Positions 55,100-63,750 of a stretch of 64,000 nucleotides of DNA are shown here, in pieces. Positions within the stretch are counted from its first letter, which is position 1, and each line of letters starts with the position of its first letter. The stretch lies in assembly GCF_030124145.1 (NCBI RefSeq), contig NZ_JASKMS010000020.1:62001-126000 (forward strand), in the 5' to 3' direction. The stretch comes from Streptomyces sp. 378. Its GTDB lineage: Bacteria; Actinomycetota; Actinomycetes; Streptomycetales; Streptomycetaceae. The position numbers and the translations under genes are program-made. The notes below the pieces were generated by a model, which saw only the letters and a program-made list of their open reading frames with translations, had not been told where the DNA came from and did not search any database.

Positions 55100-55564
55100 T
55101 CAGATGACCACTTCGACGCCTTCGCCGGGTGCTTTGCCTGACACCCGTTCGGATTCGAGAGCCTGTTGCAGGATGATCACGGCCGCTGCCTGGTCGATGA
55201 CGGACCGGCCCTTCTTGGACTTCACGCCTGAGGCGCGCAGTCCCTGACTGGCCGTCACCGTCGTCATGCGTTCATCGACGAGTCTCACCGGAACCGGGGA
55301 GATCATGCGGGCCAGTTCCTGGACGAAGCCACGGACCTTGACCGCGGCCGGGCCCTCGCCCCCCTTGAGGGAGCGCGGGAGACCGACCACCACCTCAATG
55401 GGCTCGTACTCCTCGACGAGTTGCTTCAACCGCCGCTGAGCCGCCGGGATGTCGCGCCCCGGGACCGTCTCCACCGGGGTGGCGAGGATCCCGTCGGGGT
55501 CGCACGAGGCGACCCCGATGCGGGCGTCCCCGACGTCGATCGCGAGTCGACGTCCTCTACGCAT
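55100..55564 (-). CDS. ruvX: RuvX/YqgF-type putative Holliday-junction or pre-16S rRNA nuclease
   Basis: This 154-residue RNase H-fold protein has the catalytic acidic residues in LAIDVGDARIGVASCD, VDERMTTVTA and SVIDQAAAVIILQ. The core VVVGLPRSLKGGEGPAA is conserved. YqgF is implicated in 16S rRNA 5'-end maturation in E. coli and Holliday-junction cleavage in mycobacteria. It follows alaS by 18 bases, its usual actinobacterial place. Confidence 0.95.
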   Translation of the reverse strand: MRRGRRLAIDVGDARIGVASCDPDGILATPVETVPGRDIPAAQRRLKQLVEEYEPIEVVVGLPRSLKGGEGPAAVKVRGFVQELARMISPVPVRLVDERMTTVTASQGLRASGVKSKKGRSVIDQAAAVIILQQALESERVSGKAPGEGVEVVI

Positions 55565-55582
55565 GCTTGTCCGACCCGTCTC

Positions 55583-58255
55583 TTACTTGGCGGTCTCGGT
55601 GACCAGGCGCTCCACGGCGTCCACGGCGTCCCCGATGGCGGCCGGGTTCTGGCCGCCGCCCTGGGCGACGTCCGGCTTGCCGCCACCGCCGCCGCCGAGG
55701 GTCTTGGCCGCCGTGCGGACCAGGTCGCCGGCCTTCAGGCCACGCTCGCGGGCGGCTTCGTTGGTGGCGATGACCGTCAGCGGCTTGCCGTTCGCCACGG
55801 TGAAGAGGGCAACGACGGCGGCCCGTCCGCCCTGGATCCGCCCGCGCACGTCGAGGACGAGCTTGCGCAGGTCGTCGGCGGTGGTGCCGTCCGGGACCTG
55901 GCCCGTCACGACAGCGATGCCACGGATGTCCTTGGCGGACTCGGCGAGACCGCCGGCGGCCTGGAGGACCTTCTCGGCGCGGAACTTCTCGATCTCCTTC
56001 TCGGCGTCCTTCAGCTTGCCGAGCATGGCGGAGACCTTCTCCGGGAGCTCCTCCGGGCGGCCCTTGATCAGCTCCTGGAGCTGGGCGACGACTGTGTGCT
56101 CACGGGCGAGGAAGTTGTAGGCGTCCACACCGACCAGGGCCTCGATGCGGCGGACACCGGAGCCGATGGACGATTCGCCGAGCAGCTTCACCAGTCCGAG
56201 CTGGGCGGTGTTGTGCACGTGCGTGCCGCCGCACAGCTCCTTGGAGAAGTCGCCGATGGTCACGACGCGCACGCGCTCGCCGTACTTCTCGCCGAACTCG
56301 GCGATGGCGCCCTGCTTCTTGGCCTCGTCGATGCCCATGACGTCGGCACGGACGTCCAGGTCGCGGGCGAGCACCTCGTTGATCTTCTGCTCGACGTCGG
56401 TCATCACGGCCGTCGGGACGGCGGACGGGGAACCGAAGTCGAAGCGGAAGCGGCCGGGCTGGTTCTCGGAACCGGCCTGGGCGGCCGTCGGGCCGAGGGC
56501 GTCGCGCAGGGCCTGGTGGGTCAGGTGCGTGGCCGAGTGGGCACGGGCGATGGCCTTGCGGCGGCGGTCGTCGATCGAGGCGTGGGCCTTGGCGCCGACG
56601 GTCACCTCGCCGACCTGGACGACGCCCTTGTGGACGTAGACGCCCGGGACCGGCTTCTGGCAGTCGCGGATCTCGATGACGGCACCGGTGTCGACCTTGA
56701 TGCGGCCGGTGTCGCCGATCTGGCCACCGCCCTCGGCGTAGAACGGGGTACGGTCGAGGACGATCTCGACCTCGTCGCCCTCGGTGGCGGCCGGGGAGGA
56801 GGCGCCGTCGACGAGGATGCCGACGATCGTGGACTCGCTCTCGGTGTCGGTGTAACCGATGAAGTCGGTGGCACCGGCCTGGTCGGCGATCTCGCGGTAG
56901 GCGCCGGCGCCGGCGTGCCCGGTCTTCTTGGCCTGGGCGTCGGCCTTGGCACGCTCCCGCTGTTCCTTCATCAGGCGCCGGAAGCCGTCCTCGTCCACGG
57001 AGAGGCCCTGTTCGGCGGCCATCTCCAGGGTGAGGTCGATCGGGAAGCCCCAGGTGTCGTGGAGCAGGAAGGCCTTGTCGCCGGGCAGGACGCTGCCGCC
57101 GGCGGCCTTGGTGTCGCTGACGGCCGTGTCGAGGATGTTGGTGCCGGCCTTCAGCGTCTTGAGGAAGGCGTTCTCCTCGGCGAGGGCGACCTTCTCGATG
57201 CGCTCCCGGTCGGTGATGAGCTCTGGGTACTGCTGGCCCATCATCTCGATCACGGTGTCGATCAGGTCCTTCACGACCGGACCGGTGGCGCCGAGCAGGC
57301 GCATGTTGCGGATGGCGCGGCGCATGATGCGGCGCAGCACGTAGCCGCGGCCCTCGTTGCCGGGGGTGACGCCGTCGCCGATGAGCATCACGGAGGTGCG
57401 CATGTGGTCGGTGACCACGCGCAGGGAGACGTCCGAGCCGTGGGCGTCGCCGTAGCGGACGCCGGTCAGCTCGGTGGCCTTGTTGATGACGGCCATCGAG
57501 GTGTCGATCTCGTACATGTTCTGCACGCCCTGCAGAATCATGGCGAGGCGTTCGAGGCCGAGGCCGGTGTCGATGTTCTTGCTGGGCAGGTCCCCGAGGA
57601 TCTCGAAGTTGTCCTTGCCGATGCCCTCGCCCCGCTCGTACTGCATGAAGACGAGGTTCCAGATCTCCACGTACCGCTCGTCGTTGACGGCGGGGCCGCC
57701 CTCGGCGCCGAACTCGGGGCCGCGGTCGTAGTTGATCTCGGAACACGGGCCGCAGGGGCCGGGGACGCCCATGGACCAGTAGTTGTCCTTCATGCCGAGG
57801 CGCTGGATGCGCTCCTTCGGCACCCCGACGACCTCGTGCCAGATACGCTCGGCCTCGTCGTCGTCCTTGTAGACGGTGATCCACAGGCGCTCGGGGTCGA
57901 GGCCGTAACCGCCCTTGTCCTGGGCGCCGGTGAGCAGCTCCCAGGCGAGCTTGATGGCGCCTTCCTTGAAGTAGTCGCCGAAGGAGAAGTTGCCGCACAT
58001 CTGGAAGAACGTGCCGTGGCGGGTGGTCTTGCCGACTTCTTCGATGTCGGGCGTGCGCACGCACTTCTGCACACTGGTGGCGCGCGAGAACGGCGGCTTG
58101 ACCTCACCCAGGAAGTAGGGCTTGAACGGCACCATGCCGGCCGGGACGAGGAGCAGAGTCGGGTCGTCCGCGATGAGCGACGCCGAAGGGACGACGGTGT
58201 GACCGCGCTCCTCGAAGAAGCTCAACCAGCGGCGGCGAATCTCAGCCGACTCCAT
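55583..58255 (-). CDS. alaS: Alanyl-tRNA synthetase
   Basis: AlaS charges tRNA-Ala. The 890-residue protein has all domains. The class II catalytic domain begins MESAEIRRRWLSFFEERGH. The editing domain has the zinc/His motifs ARAHSATHLTHQALRDAL and CGGTHVHNTAQLG. The C-Ala domain ends with a glycine-rich segment (TLGGGGGGKPDVAQGGG) and VERLV. The ATG shares one base with the stop of the upstream DUF6167-like gene (TGATG). Confidence 0.98.
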   Translation of the reverse strand: MESAEIRRRWLSFFEERGHTVVPSASLIADDPTLLLVPAGMVPFKPYFLGEVKPPFSRATSVQKCVRTPDIEEVGKTTRHGTFFQMCGNFSFGDYFKEGAIKLAWELLTGAQDKGGYGLDPERLWITVYKDDDEAERIWHEVVGVPKERIQRLGMKDNYWSMGVPGPCGPCSEINYDRGPEFGAEGGPAVNDERYVEIWNLVFMQYERGEGIGKDNFEILGDLPSKNIDTGLGLERLAMILQGVQNMYEIDTSMAVINKATELTGVRYGDAHGSDVSLRVVTDHMRTSVMLIGDGVTPGNEGRGYVLRRIMRRAIRNMRLLGATGPVVKDLIDTVIEMMGQQYPELITDRERIEKVALAEENAFLKTLKAGTNILDTAVSDTKAAGGSVLPGDKAFLLHDTWGFPIDLTLEMAAEQGLSVDEDGFRRLMKEQRERAKADAQAKKTGHAGAGAYREIADQAGATDFIGYTDTESESTIVGILVDGASSPAATEGDEVEIVLDRTPFYAEGGGQIGDTGRIKVDTGAVIEIRDCQKPVPGVYVHKGVVQVGEVTVGAKAHASIDDRRRKAIARAHSATHLTHQALRDALGPTAAQAGSENQPGRFRFDFGSPSAVPTAVMTDVEQKINEVLARDLDVRADVMGIDEAKKQGAIAEFGEKYGERVRVVTIGDFSKELCGGTHVHNTAQLGLVKLLGESSIGSGVRRIEALVGVDAYNFLAREHTVVAQLQELIKGRPEELPEKVSAMLGKLKDAEKEIEKFRAEKVLQAAGGLAESAKDIRGIAVVTGQVPDGTTADDLRKLVLDVRGRIQGGRAAVVALFTVANGKPLTVIATNEAARERGLKAGDLVRTAAKTLGGGGGGKPDVAQGGGQNPAAIGDAVDAVERLVTETAK

Positions 58256-58608
58256 CAGTGGTCCTCATTCCGGTTGTACGGGTACGTCTGGTACGCCGAA
58301 CCCTCGACGTACTTCGGGTGGTTGCGGTTCTCGATGGCCGTGTGGCGCCGGGGTGCCGGCAGCTCGGGGTTCTCGTTGATCCCGAGGGCGTCGCCCAGCT
58401 CGGCCTCCCGCACGGCCATGTTGTCCCGGACGTCGAGCGCGAAGCCCACGGCACGGTCCTTGAGGCGGTGACCGGCCTCGATCGCCTTGTTGCCCGCGGT
58501 TCTGGCGAGGCTCTCGGGGGTCAGCTGCTTCAGCTTGCGATTGACCTTGGTGGTGGCCCAGACACCGGCGGCGACACCCGTGCTGAACCAGAAGGTACGG
58601 CGGAACAT
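58255..58608 (-). CDS. Small DUF6167-like protein
   Basis: This 117-residue protein has a short hydrophobic N-terminus (MFRRTFWFSTGVAAGVWATTK) that probably tethers it to the membrane. A helical middle (LARTAGNKAIEAGHRLKDRAVGFALDVRDNMAVREAEL) and an Asn/Tyr-rich tail follow. Co-location with alaS and the DUF948-like gene is conserved in Streptomyces as I recall. Function is unknown. It is translationally coupled to alaS and lies 9 bases after the DUF948-like gene. Confidence 0.75.
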   Translation of the reverse strand: MFRRTFWFSTGVAAGVWATTKVNRKLKQLTPESLARTAGNKAIEAGHRLKDRAVGFALDVRDNMAVREAELGDALGINENPELPAPRRHTAIENRNHPKYVEGSAYQTYPYNRNEDH

Positions 58609-58617
58609 CGCTGGCTC

Positions 58618-59058
58618 TCAGTCCCTCTTCCCTCGGGCGCCGCGCCGGGTGACCGTGCGGCCCACGATCACGGTACGCCGGGGCGCCTTGGCGGGCACGT
58701 CCTCCTTGCGGCCGCCGAGGGCCCGGCGCACGCCGTAGCCGAAGGCCGCGACCTTGACCAGGGGGCCGCCGAAGGTGGAGGCGACGGTGGTCGACAGCGC
58801 CGAGGCGTTCGACGTGACCTCCTGGACGTCGGAGGCGATCGAGTCGACCCGGTCGATCTGCGTCTGCGCGGAGCGCACCGCCGCGGAGGCTTCGGCCAGC
58901 AGCGGGACGGCCTGATCGGTCACGTCCGCCACGAGCTTGGTGGTCGCCTTGAGCGTCTGGGCCACTCTCGCCAGCGCGACGGCGAGGAAGGAGACCAGGA
59001 TCGCCCAGAAGACGGCCACCAGGATCCCGGCAACCTCTCCACCGGACACTGTGTGCAC
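58618..59058 (-). CDS. DUF948-like membrane protein
   Basis: This 146-residue protein has an N-terminal membrane helix (GEVAGILVAVFWAILVSFLAVAL). A coiled-coil-like region follows (about 30-90: VAQTLKATTKLVADVTDQAVPLLAEASAAVRSAQTQIDRVDSIASDVQEV), then a basic tail. This matches DUF948 proteins, which resemble general-stress YtxG-type proteins. Two GTG starts are possible: 59058 as given, or 59049, which has better spacing from GGAG. It is first in the run toward alaS. Confidence 0.78.
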   Translation of the reverse strand: MHTVSGGEVAGILVAVFWAILVSFLAVALARVAQTLKATTKLVADVTDQAVPLLAEASAAVRSAQTQIDRVDSIASDVQEVTSNASALSTTVASTFGGPLVKVAAFGYGVRRALGGRKEDVPAKAPRRTVIVGRTVTRRGARGKRD

Positions 59059-59166
59059 CCGCTCCCTGAAACGTGCCTGAACATCGAAAAAGTCGTGCGA
59101 CGAGCCTATCGCGCCGGGGGTGGCGCTCCGTACCGGATTACCCGTGGGGAGCTCGCCGATCGCGAA

Positions 59167-59211
59167 AGCCCGCCGCCCCGCCCGCCCACAGGGGCGGGGA
59201 GACGACGGGCC
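59167..59211 (-). terminator. rpsD terminator
   Basis: CCCCGCCC (59176-59183) and GGGCGGGG (59192-59199) form the core stem. The flanks GCCCGCCG (59168-59175) and CGACGGGC (59203-59210) can extend it. On the minus strand it ends in GCGGGCTTT. It lies 25 bases past the rpsD stop. Confidence 0.65.
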
Positions 59212-59235
59212 GGAGTACCGCGTGCCTGCCGAGGA

Positions 59236-59850
59236 TCAGCGGGCGTAGTACTCGACGACGAGCTGCTCGTCGCAGATCACCGGGATCTCCTTGCGGTTCG
59301 GCTCGCGGTCCAGGCGGAACGCCAGGGACTTGAGGTTCACCTGGAGGTAGCGCGGGATCTCACCGTCGGGGGCGAAGCCACCCTCACGAGCGATCGTGAA
59401 GAGGGTCTTCTCCTTGGAGCGCTCGCGGACCTGCACGACGTCGTCCGGACGGACACGGAAGGAGGGCTTGTCGACCTTCTTGCCGTTGACGGCGATGTGG
59501 CCGTGCACGACCATCTGGCGGGCCTGGTAGATCGTGCGGGCGATGCCCGAACGCAGGACCAGGGCGTCGAGACGGCGCTCCAGCTCGATGATCAGGGCCT
59601 CACCGGTCTTGCCCTGGACCTTGGAGGCACGCTCGTAGGCGCGGACGAGCTGGCGCTCGGACACGTCGTACTGCGCGCGCAGACGCTGCTTCTCGAGCAG
59701 ACGGACCTTGTAGTCCGAGTTCTGCTTGCGGCCACGGCCGTGCTCACCCGGCGGGTAGGGGCGGGCCTCGAAGTACTTGACGGCCTTCGGGGTCAGCGCG
59801 ATGCCGAGGGCACGCGACTTCTTGACCTTGGGGCGGGACTGGTTCGCCAC
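59236..59850 (-). CDS. rpsD: Ribosomal protein S4
   Basis: S4 nucleates 30S assembly by binding 16S rRNA. The protein is 204 residues, with the S4-type N-terminus (ANQSRPKVKKSRALGIALTPKAVKYFEARPYPPGEHGRGRK). Its S4 RNA-binding domain is LERRLDALVLRSGIARTIYQARQMVVHGHIAVNGKKV. The N-terminus lacks the four zinc cysteines, so this is the zinc-independent form. The GTG at 59850 gives the expected length. A long untranslated region precedes it. Confidence 0.97.
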   Translation of the reverse strand: MANQSRPKVKKSRALGIALTPKAVKYFEARPYPPGEHGRGRKQNSDYKVRLLEKQRLRAQYDVSERQLVRAYERASKVQGKTGEALIIELERRLDALVLRSGIARTIYQARQMVVHGHIAVNGKKVDKPSFRVRPDDVVQVRERSKEKTLFTIAREGGFAPDGEIPRYLQVNLKSLAFRLDREPNRKEIPVICDEQLVVEYYAR

Positions 59851-60154
59851 TGTTTTTCGCTTTCCTTGTATCGGCTTGTCAGGGTTGAGGGAGGTCGCAT
59901 CCGCAGCCGGGGAAACCCGCCTCGGTCCTGGTGGACCTCGGTGGGCAGCCGCTCCCCTGGTCTGGGCACATACGTGCAGCACGCGAGTGGCCCACCGACC
60001 GGTTCCGTCCTGCGACGGGTGGTGGTGGGCTGCCCGCGACACCGTTCGACGGTGCGCGACGCTCCTGGAGCCGATCCCGGAGGATCGGGACTCCGGCCGA
60101 CTGCCCCGTTCTGACTGCACGGGACGCGGCACTCCGAGCGAGTTTACAGGGTGC
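59851..60154. other. rpsD upstream region, possible structured leader
   Basis: 304 bases lie between rarA and rpsD. GGGCAGCC (59943-59950) is complementary to GGCTGCCC (60028-60035), with further GC-rich segments between. No coding frame is convincing. It probably contains the rpsD promoter and leader. Confidence 0.4.
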
Positions 60155-61507
60155 TCAGGACCGCTTACGACCGAGGTTCTTCCGGGTCCACTCCACCGCG
60201 TCCGCGTAGCGGGCCTCCGCGCCGTGCCGGGTCGGCTCGTAGTACGCGCGGTCCTTCAGCTCGTCCGGGGCGTACTGCTGGGCCGCGATGCCCTCGGGCA
60301 GGTCGTGCGGGTAGACGTAGCCCTGGCCGTGGCCCAGCTTGGTCGCGCCTTTGTAGTGGCTGTCGCGCAGGTGGGCCGGCACGGGTCCGGTCAGTCCCTT
60401 GCGGACGTCCTCCAGGGCGGCGCCGATCGCGGTGGTCGCGGCGTTGGACTTGGGTGCCAGGGCGAGGGCGATCGTGGCGTGGCTGAGGGTGAGCGCGGCC
60501 TCGGGGAAGCCGATCATGGCAACGGCCTGGGCGGCGGCGACCGCCGTCTGCAGAGCGGTCGGGTCGGCCAGGCCGATGTCCTCGCTGGCGGAGATCATCA
60601 GGCGCCGGGCGATGAAGCGGGGGTCCTCACCGGCCTCGATCATCCGGGCCAGGTAGTGCAGGGCGGCGTCGACGTCGGAGCCCCGGATGGACTTGATCAG
60701 GGCACTGGCCACGTCGTAGTGCTGGTCGCCGTCGCGGTCGTACTTCACGGCGGCCCGGTCGACCGTCTCCTCGAGGGTCGTCAGGCCGATCTCCGCCTCG
60801 CCCTTGTCGAGGGCGGCCCCGGCGGCCGCCTCCAGGGCGGTGAGGGCGCGGCGGGCGTCGCCGCCGGCGATGCGCAGGAGGTGGGCCTCGGTCTCCTCGG
60901 GGAGGGTGACGGCGCCCTTGAGGCCGCGCTCGTCGGTCAGGGCGCGGCGGATGAGGCTGCTGATGTCCTCGTCCGTGAGCGGTTCGAGGGTGAGCAGCAG
61001 GGAGCGGGACAGCAGGGGCGAGATGACCGAGAAGTACGGGTTCTCCGTGGTCGCCGCGATGAGCGTCACCCAGCGGTTCTCGACGGCGGGGAGCAGGGAG
61101 TCCTGCTGGGCCTTGCTGAAGCGGTGGATCTCGTCGAGGAAAAGGACGGTCTCCTTGCCGTACCCGCCGGTGGCGCGACGGGCGCCGTCGATGACCGCGC
61201 GGACCTCCTTGACACCGGCCGTGATCGCCGACAGCTCCACGAAGCGGGCGTCGGTCGCCCTGGAGACGACGTACGCCAAGGTGGTCTTGCCGGTGCCGGG
61301 CGGGCCCCACAGGAGCACGGAGGAGGGTCCGGCCGGGCCGGAGGCCTCCCCGACCAGTCTGCGCAGGGGTGAGCCCGGCTTCAGAAGATGCTGCTGGCCC
61401 ACCACCTCGTCGAGGGTGCGCGGGCGCATCCGCACGGCCAGGGGGCTGCTGGACGGCTCCTTCTCCTGGCGTTCTTCGGCTGCGGCGGTGAACAGGTCGG
61501 GCTCCAC
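60155..61507 (-). CDS. rarA: Replication-associated recombination protein A (MgsA)
   Basis: RarA is an AAA+ ATPase acting at stalled forks. The 450-residue protein has Walker A LLWGPPGTGKTTLAYVVS, Walker B VLFLDEIHRFSKAQQD and sensor 1 LIAATTENPYFSVISPLLSR. The C-terminal tetramerisation domain includes DGDQHYDVASALIKSIRGSDVDAALHYLARM. The start is GTG at 61507. It is 80 bases downstream of the VKOR gene and next to alaS/rpsD as in other actinobacteria. Confidence 0.95.
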   Translation of the reverse strand: MEPDLFTAAAEERQEKEPSSSPLAVRMRPRTLDEVVGQQHLLKPGSPLRRLVGEASGPAGPSSVLLWGPPGTGKTTLAYVVSRATDARFVELSAITAGVKEVRAVIDGARRATGGYGKETVLFLDEIHRFSKAQQDSLLPAVENRWVTLIAATTENPYFSVISPLLSRSLLLTLEPLTDEDISSLIRRALTDERGLKGAVTLPEETEAHLLRIAGGDARRALTALEAAAGAALDKGEAEIGLTTLEETVDRAAVKYDRDGDQHYDVASALIKSIRGSDVDAALHYLARMIEAGEDPRFIARRLMISASEDIGLADPTALQTAVAAAQAVAMIGFPEAALTLSHATIALALAPKSNAATTAIGAALEDVRKGLTGPVPAHLRDSHYKGATKLGHGQGYVYPHDLPEGIAAQQYAPDELKDRAYYEPTRHGAEARYADAVEWTRKNLGRKRS

Positions 61508-61587
61508 GTCCCAAACCCTAAGTCACGGCACCGACAATCCGGCCGGGCCCCCGAATCCCTGGCTCGGGCGGTCCCTCAGGCGGTCTC

Positions 61588-62244
61588 TCAGGCGAACCAG
61601 AAGTCCCACCAGCGGGTCAGGACCAGCATGCCGATGATGCCGATGTGCAGCACGGGCATGACCCAGGTGAACTCGCCGAAGAAGGTCTTGAGCCAGCTCG
61701 GGGCGGGCAGGAAGCCCTTGCGGATGTTGAACGAGGTCACGTACCAGAACATCAGGATCGTGGCGACCCAGGCCAGGGTGCACCACAGGCAGAGCGCGTT
61801 GATCCGGTACAGGGACTGGAACATCAGCCAGGCGCAGAAGCTCACGCCGAACAGGCAGCCGGCGTTGAAGGTGAGCCAGTACCAGCGCGGGAAGCGGGCG
61901 CGGGCGAGCAGGCTCACGCCGACGCCGATGACGATGCCGTAGGCGACGAGGCCGAGCATCGGGTTCGGGAAGCCGAAGACCGCGGCCTGCTTGCTCTCCA
62001 TGACGCTGCCACAGGAGACGACGGGGTTGAGGCTGCAGCCGGGCGTGAACGTCGTGCCCGCGACCTTGGCTTCGAGGATCTTGAACTTGTCGATCGTGAT
62101 GACCCACGCGGCGAGCAGTCCGGCCGCGCCGGTGATCACCAGCAGCAGGGCGAGGGCCCGGCTGCCGCCCTCCGCGCGGGGTGCGATCTCGGCACGCTCC
62201 GGCTCGGGCTCGGTGGAGACGTCCTTGACTGTCGTCTTGCTCAT
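61588..62244 (-). CDS. Vitamin K epoxide reductase (VKOR) family protein
   Basis: Bacterial VKOR reoxidises DsbA-like proteins, replacing DsbB. The 218-residue membrane protein has five predicted helices. The active-site CxxC is CLWC (YRINALCLWCTLAW), and the loop cysteine pair is in FTPGCSLNPVVSCGSVM. No fused thioredoxin domain is seen, so the partner DsbA is elsewhere. ATG at 62244 (MSKTTVKDVS) is chosen; the upstream frame is not conserved. It lies between hisS, with a terminator in the 232-base gap, and rarA. Confidence 0.9.
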   Translation of the reverse strand: MSKTTVKDVSTEPEPERAEIAPRAEGGSRALALLLVITGAAGLLAAWVITIDKFKILEAKVAGTTFTPGCSLNPVVSCGSVMESKQAAVFGFPNPMLGLVAYGIVIGVGVSLLARARFPRWYWLTFNAGCLFGVSFCAWLMFQSLYRINALCLWCTLAWVATILMFWYVTSFNIRKGFLPAPSWLKTFFGEFTWVMPVLHIGIIGMLVLTRWWDFWFA

Positions 62245-62420
62245 CACGCCGATTCCGTCACTGGAGACTGAACATCTTCGGGCAGGGCCATTGTGCCGCA
62301 CGGGTGCCGGTGTCCACCGTTCAGTGAACATAAGGAGGTCCGCCCGGTCGCCCCTGGGGGTTGTGTTTCGGCCGACGTGCGTCGCAGGGCAGCACAAGGG
62401 TGCGAAGCACCGGGAGACGG

Positions 62421-62459
62421 CGAAGGCGCCGGACCCTGGTCGGGTGTCCGGCGCCTTCG
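62421..62459 (-). terminator. hisS terminator
   Basis: CGAAGGCGCCGGAC (62421-62434) and GTCCGGCGCCTTCG (62446-62459) form a perfect 14-base stem with an 11-base loop, 17 bases past the hisS stop. Confidence 0.75.
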
Positions 62460-62476
62460 GGCGGGCTGAGCGCCGG

Positions 62477-63739
62477 CTAGCCCAGCCGGGCTTCCAGCTC
62501 TGCCACGATCTCGTTCACGCCCACCGCCGTCTGCTCGCCCGAATCCATGTCCTTGAGCTGGACGACGCCCTCGGCGAGGTCGCGTTCGCCGGCGACGACC
62601 GTGTAGCGGGCGCCGCTGCGGTTGGCGTTCTTCATGGCGCCCTTGAGGCCCTTGCCGCCGTAGGAGAAGTCGGCCGCGATGCCGTTCTTGCGCAGTTCGG
62701 TGACCTTGGCGAACAGGACCCGGCGGGCCTCCTCGCCGAGCGGGACGGCGAACACGCTGGTGGTGGCCGGGAGTTCCAGCTCGACGCCCTCCGCCTCCAG
62801 CGCGAGGACCGTGCGGTCGACGCCGAGGGCCCAGCCGACGGACGGCAGCGCGGGGCCGCCGATCATCTCGGACAGGCCGTCGTAGCGGCCGCCGCCGCCC
62901 ACCGCGGACTGCGAGCCGAGGCCGTCGTGGACGAACTCGAAGGTGGTGCGGGTGTAGTAGTCCAGGCCGCGCACCAGCTTCGGGTCGTCCTCGAAGGCGA
63001 CGCCCGCCGCCGTGATCAGCTCGCGGACCTCCTCGTGGTACGCCTTGCACGCGTCGCACAGGTGGTCACGCAGCAGCGGCGCGTCCCCCAGCTGCTTCTG
63101 GACGGACTCGCGCTTGTCGTCCAGGACGCGCAGCGGGTTGATCTCCGCGCGGCGCAGGGTGTCCTCGTCCAGGTCCAGTCCGCGCAGGAACTCCTGGAGC
63201 GCCGACCGGTAGGCGGGGCGGCAATCCTGGTCGCCCAGGCTGTTCAGCAGGATCCGGAAGTCCCTCAGGCCCAGCGAGCGGTACGCCTGGTCGGCCAGGA
63301 TGATCAGCTCGGCGTCCAGCGCCGGGTCCTCCGCGCCGATCGCCTCGGCACCGACCTGGGAGAAGTGGCGGTAGCGGCCCTTCTGCGGACGCTCGTAGCG
63401 GTAGTACGAGCCGGAGTACCAGAGCTTGACCGGGAGGTTGCCGGCCTTGTGCAGGTTGGCCTCCAGCGCCGCGCGCAGGACGGACGCCGTGCCCTCGGGG
63501 CGCAGGGCGAGCTTGTCGCCGCCCTTGGTCTCGAAGGCGTACATCTCCTTGGTCACGATGTCGGTGGACTCACCGACCCCGCGCGCGAAGAGCTCGACGC
63601 TCTCGAAGCCGGGCGTCTCGATGTAGCCGTAGCCGGAGTTGCGCAGCGGCGCGGCGATGGCCTCGCGGACCGCGAGGTACGTGGCGCTGTCCGGCGGGAT
63701 CAGGTCGTACGTGCCCTTGGGGGCCTTGAAGGTGCTCAC
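62477..63739 (-). CDS. hisS: Histidyl-tRNA synthetase
   Basis: HisS charges tRNA-His. The 420-residue protein is a class II synthetase. Motif 1 lies near AIAAPLRNSGYGYIETPGFESVELFARGVG, and motif 2 is KLWYSGSYYRYERPQKGRYRHFSQVGAE. The His-specific segments are LVRGLDYYTRTTFEF and GGGGRYDGL, and a C-terminal anticodon domain ends the protein. GTG at 63739 (VSTFKAPKGTYDL) matches the family start. It begins 11 bases after the metallo-hydrolase gene. Confidence 0.97.
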   Translation of the reverse strand: MSTFKAPKGTYDLIPPDSATYLAVREAIAAPLRNSGYGYIETPGFESVELFARGVGESTDIVTKEMYAFETKGGDKLALRPEGTASVLRAALEANLHKAGNLPVKLWYSGSYYRYERPQKGRYRHFSQVGAEAIGAEDPALDAELIILADQAYRSLGLRDFRILLNSLGDQDCRPAYRSALQEFLRGLDLDEDTLRRAEINPLRVLDDKRESVQKQLGDAPLLRDHLCDACKAYHEEVRELITAAGVAFEDDPKLVRGLDYYTRTTFEFVHDGLGSQSAVGGGGRYDGLSEMIGGPALPSVGWALGVDRTVLALEAEGVELELPATTSVFAVPLGEEARRVLFAKVTELRKNGIAADFSYGGKGLKGAMKNANRSGARYTVVAGERDLAEGVVQLKDMDSGEQTAVGVNEIVAELEARLG

Positions 63740-63750
63740 GGAAGGTCTCG

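Noticed and set aside
53269..55107. A 612-residue plus-strand frame with hydrophobic stretches opposite mltG
   Set aside because: The hydrophobic runs come from reverse-reading Gln/Tyr-rich codons of mltG. There is no ribosome binding site or known domain, and mltG is well supported.
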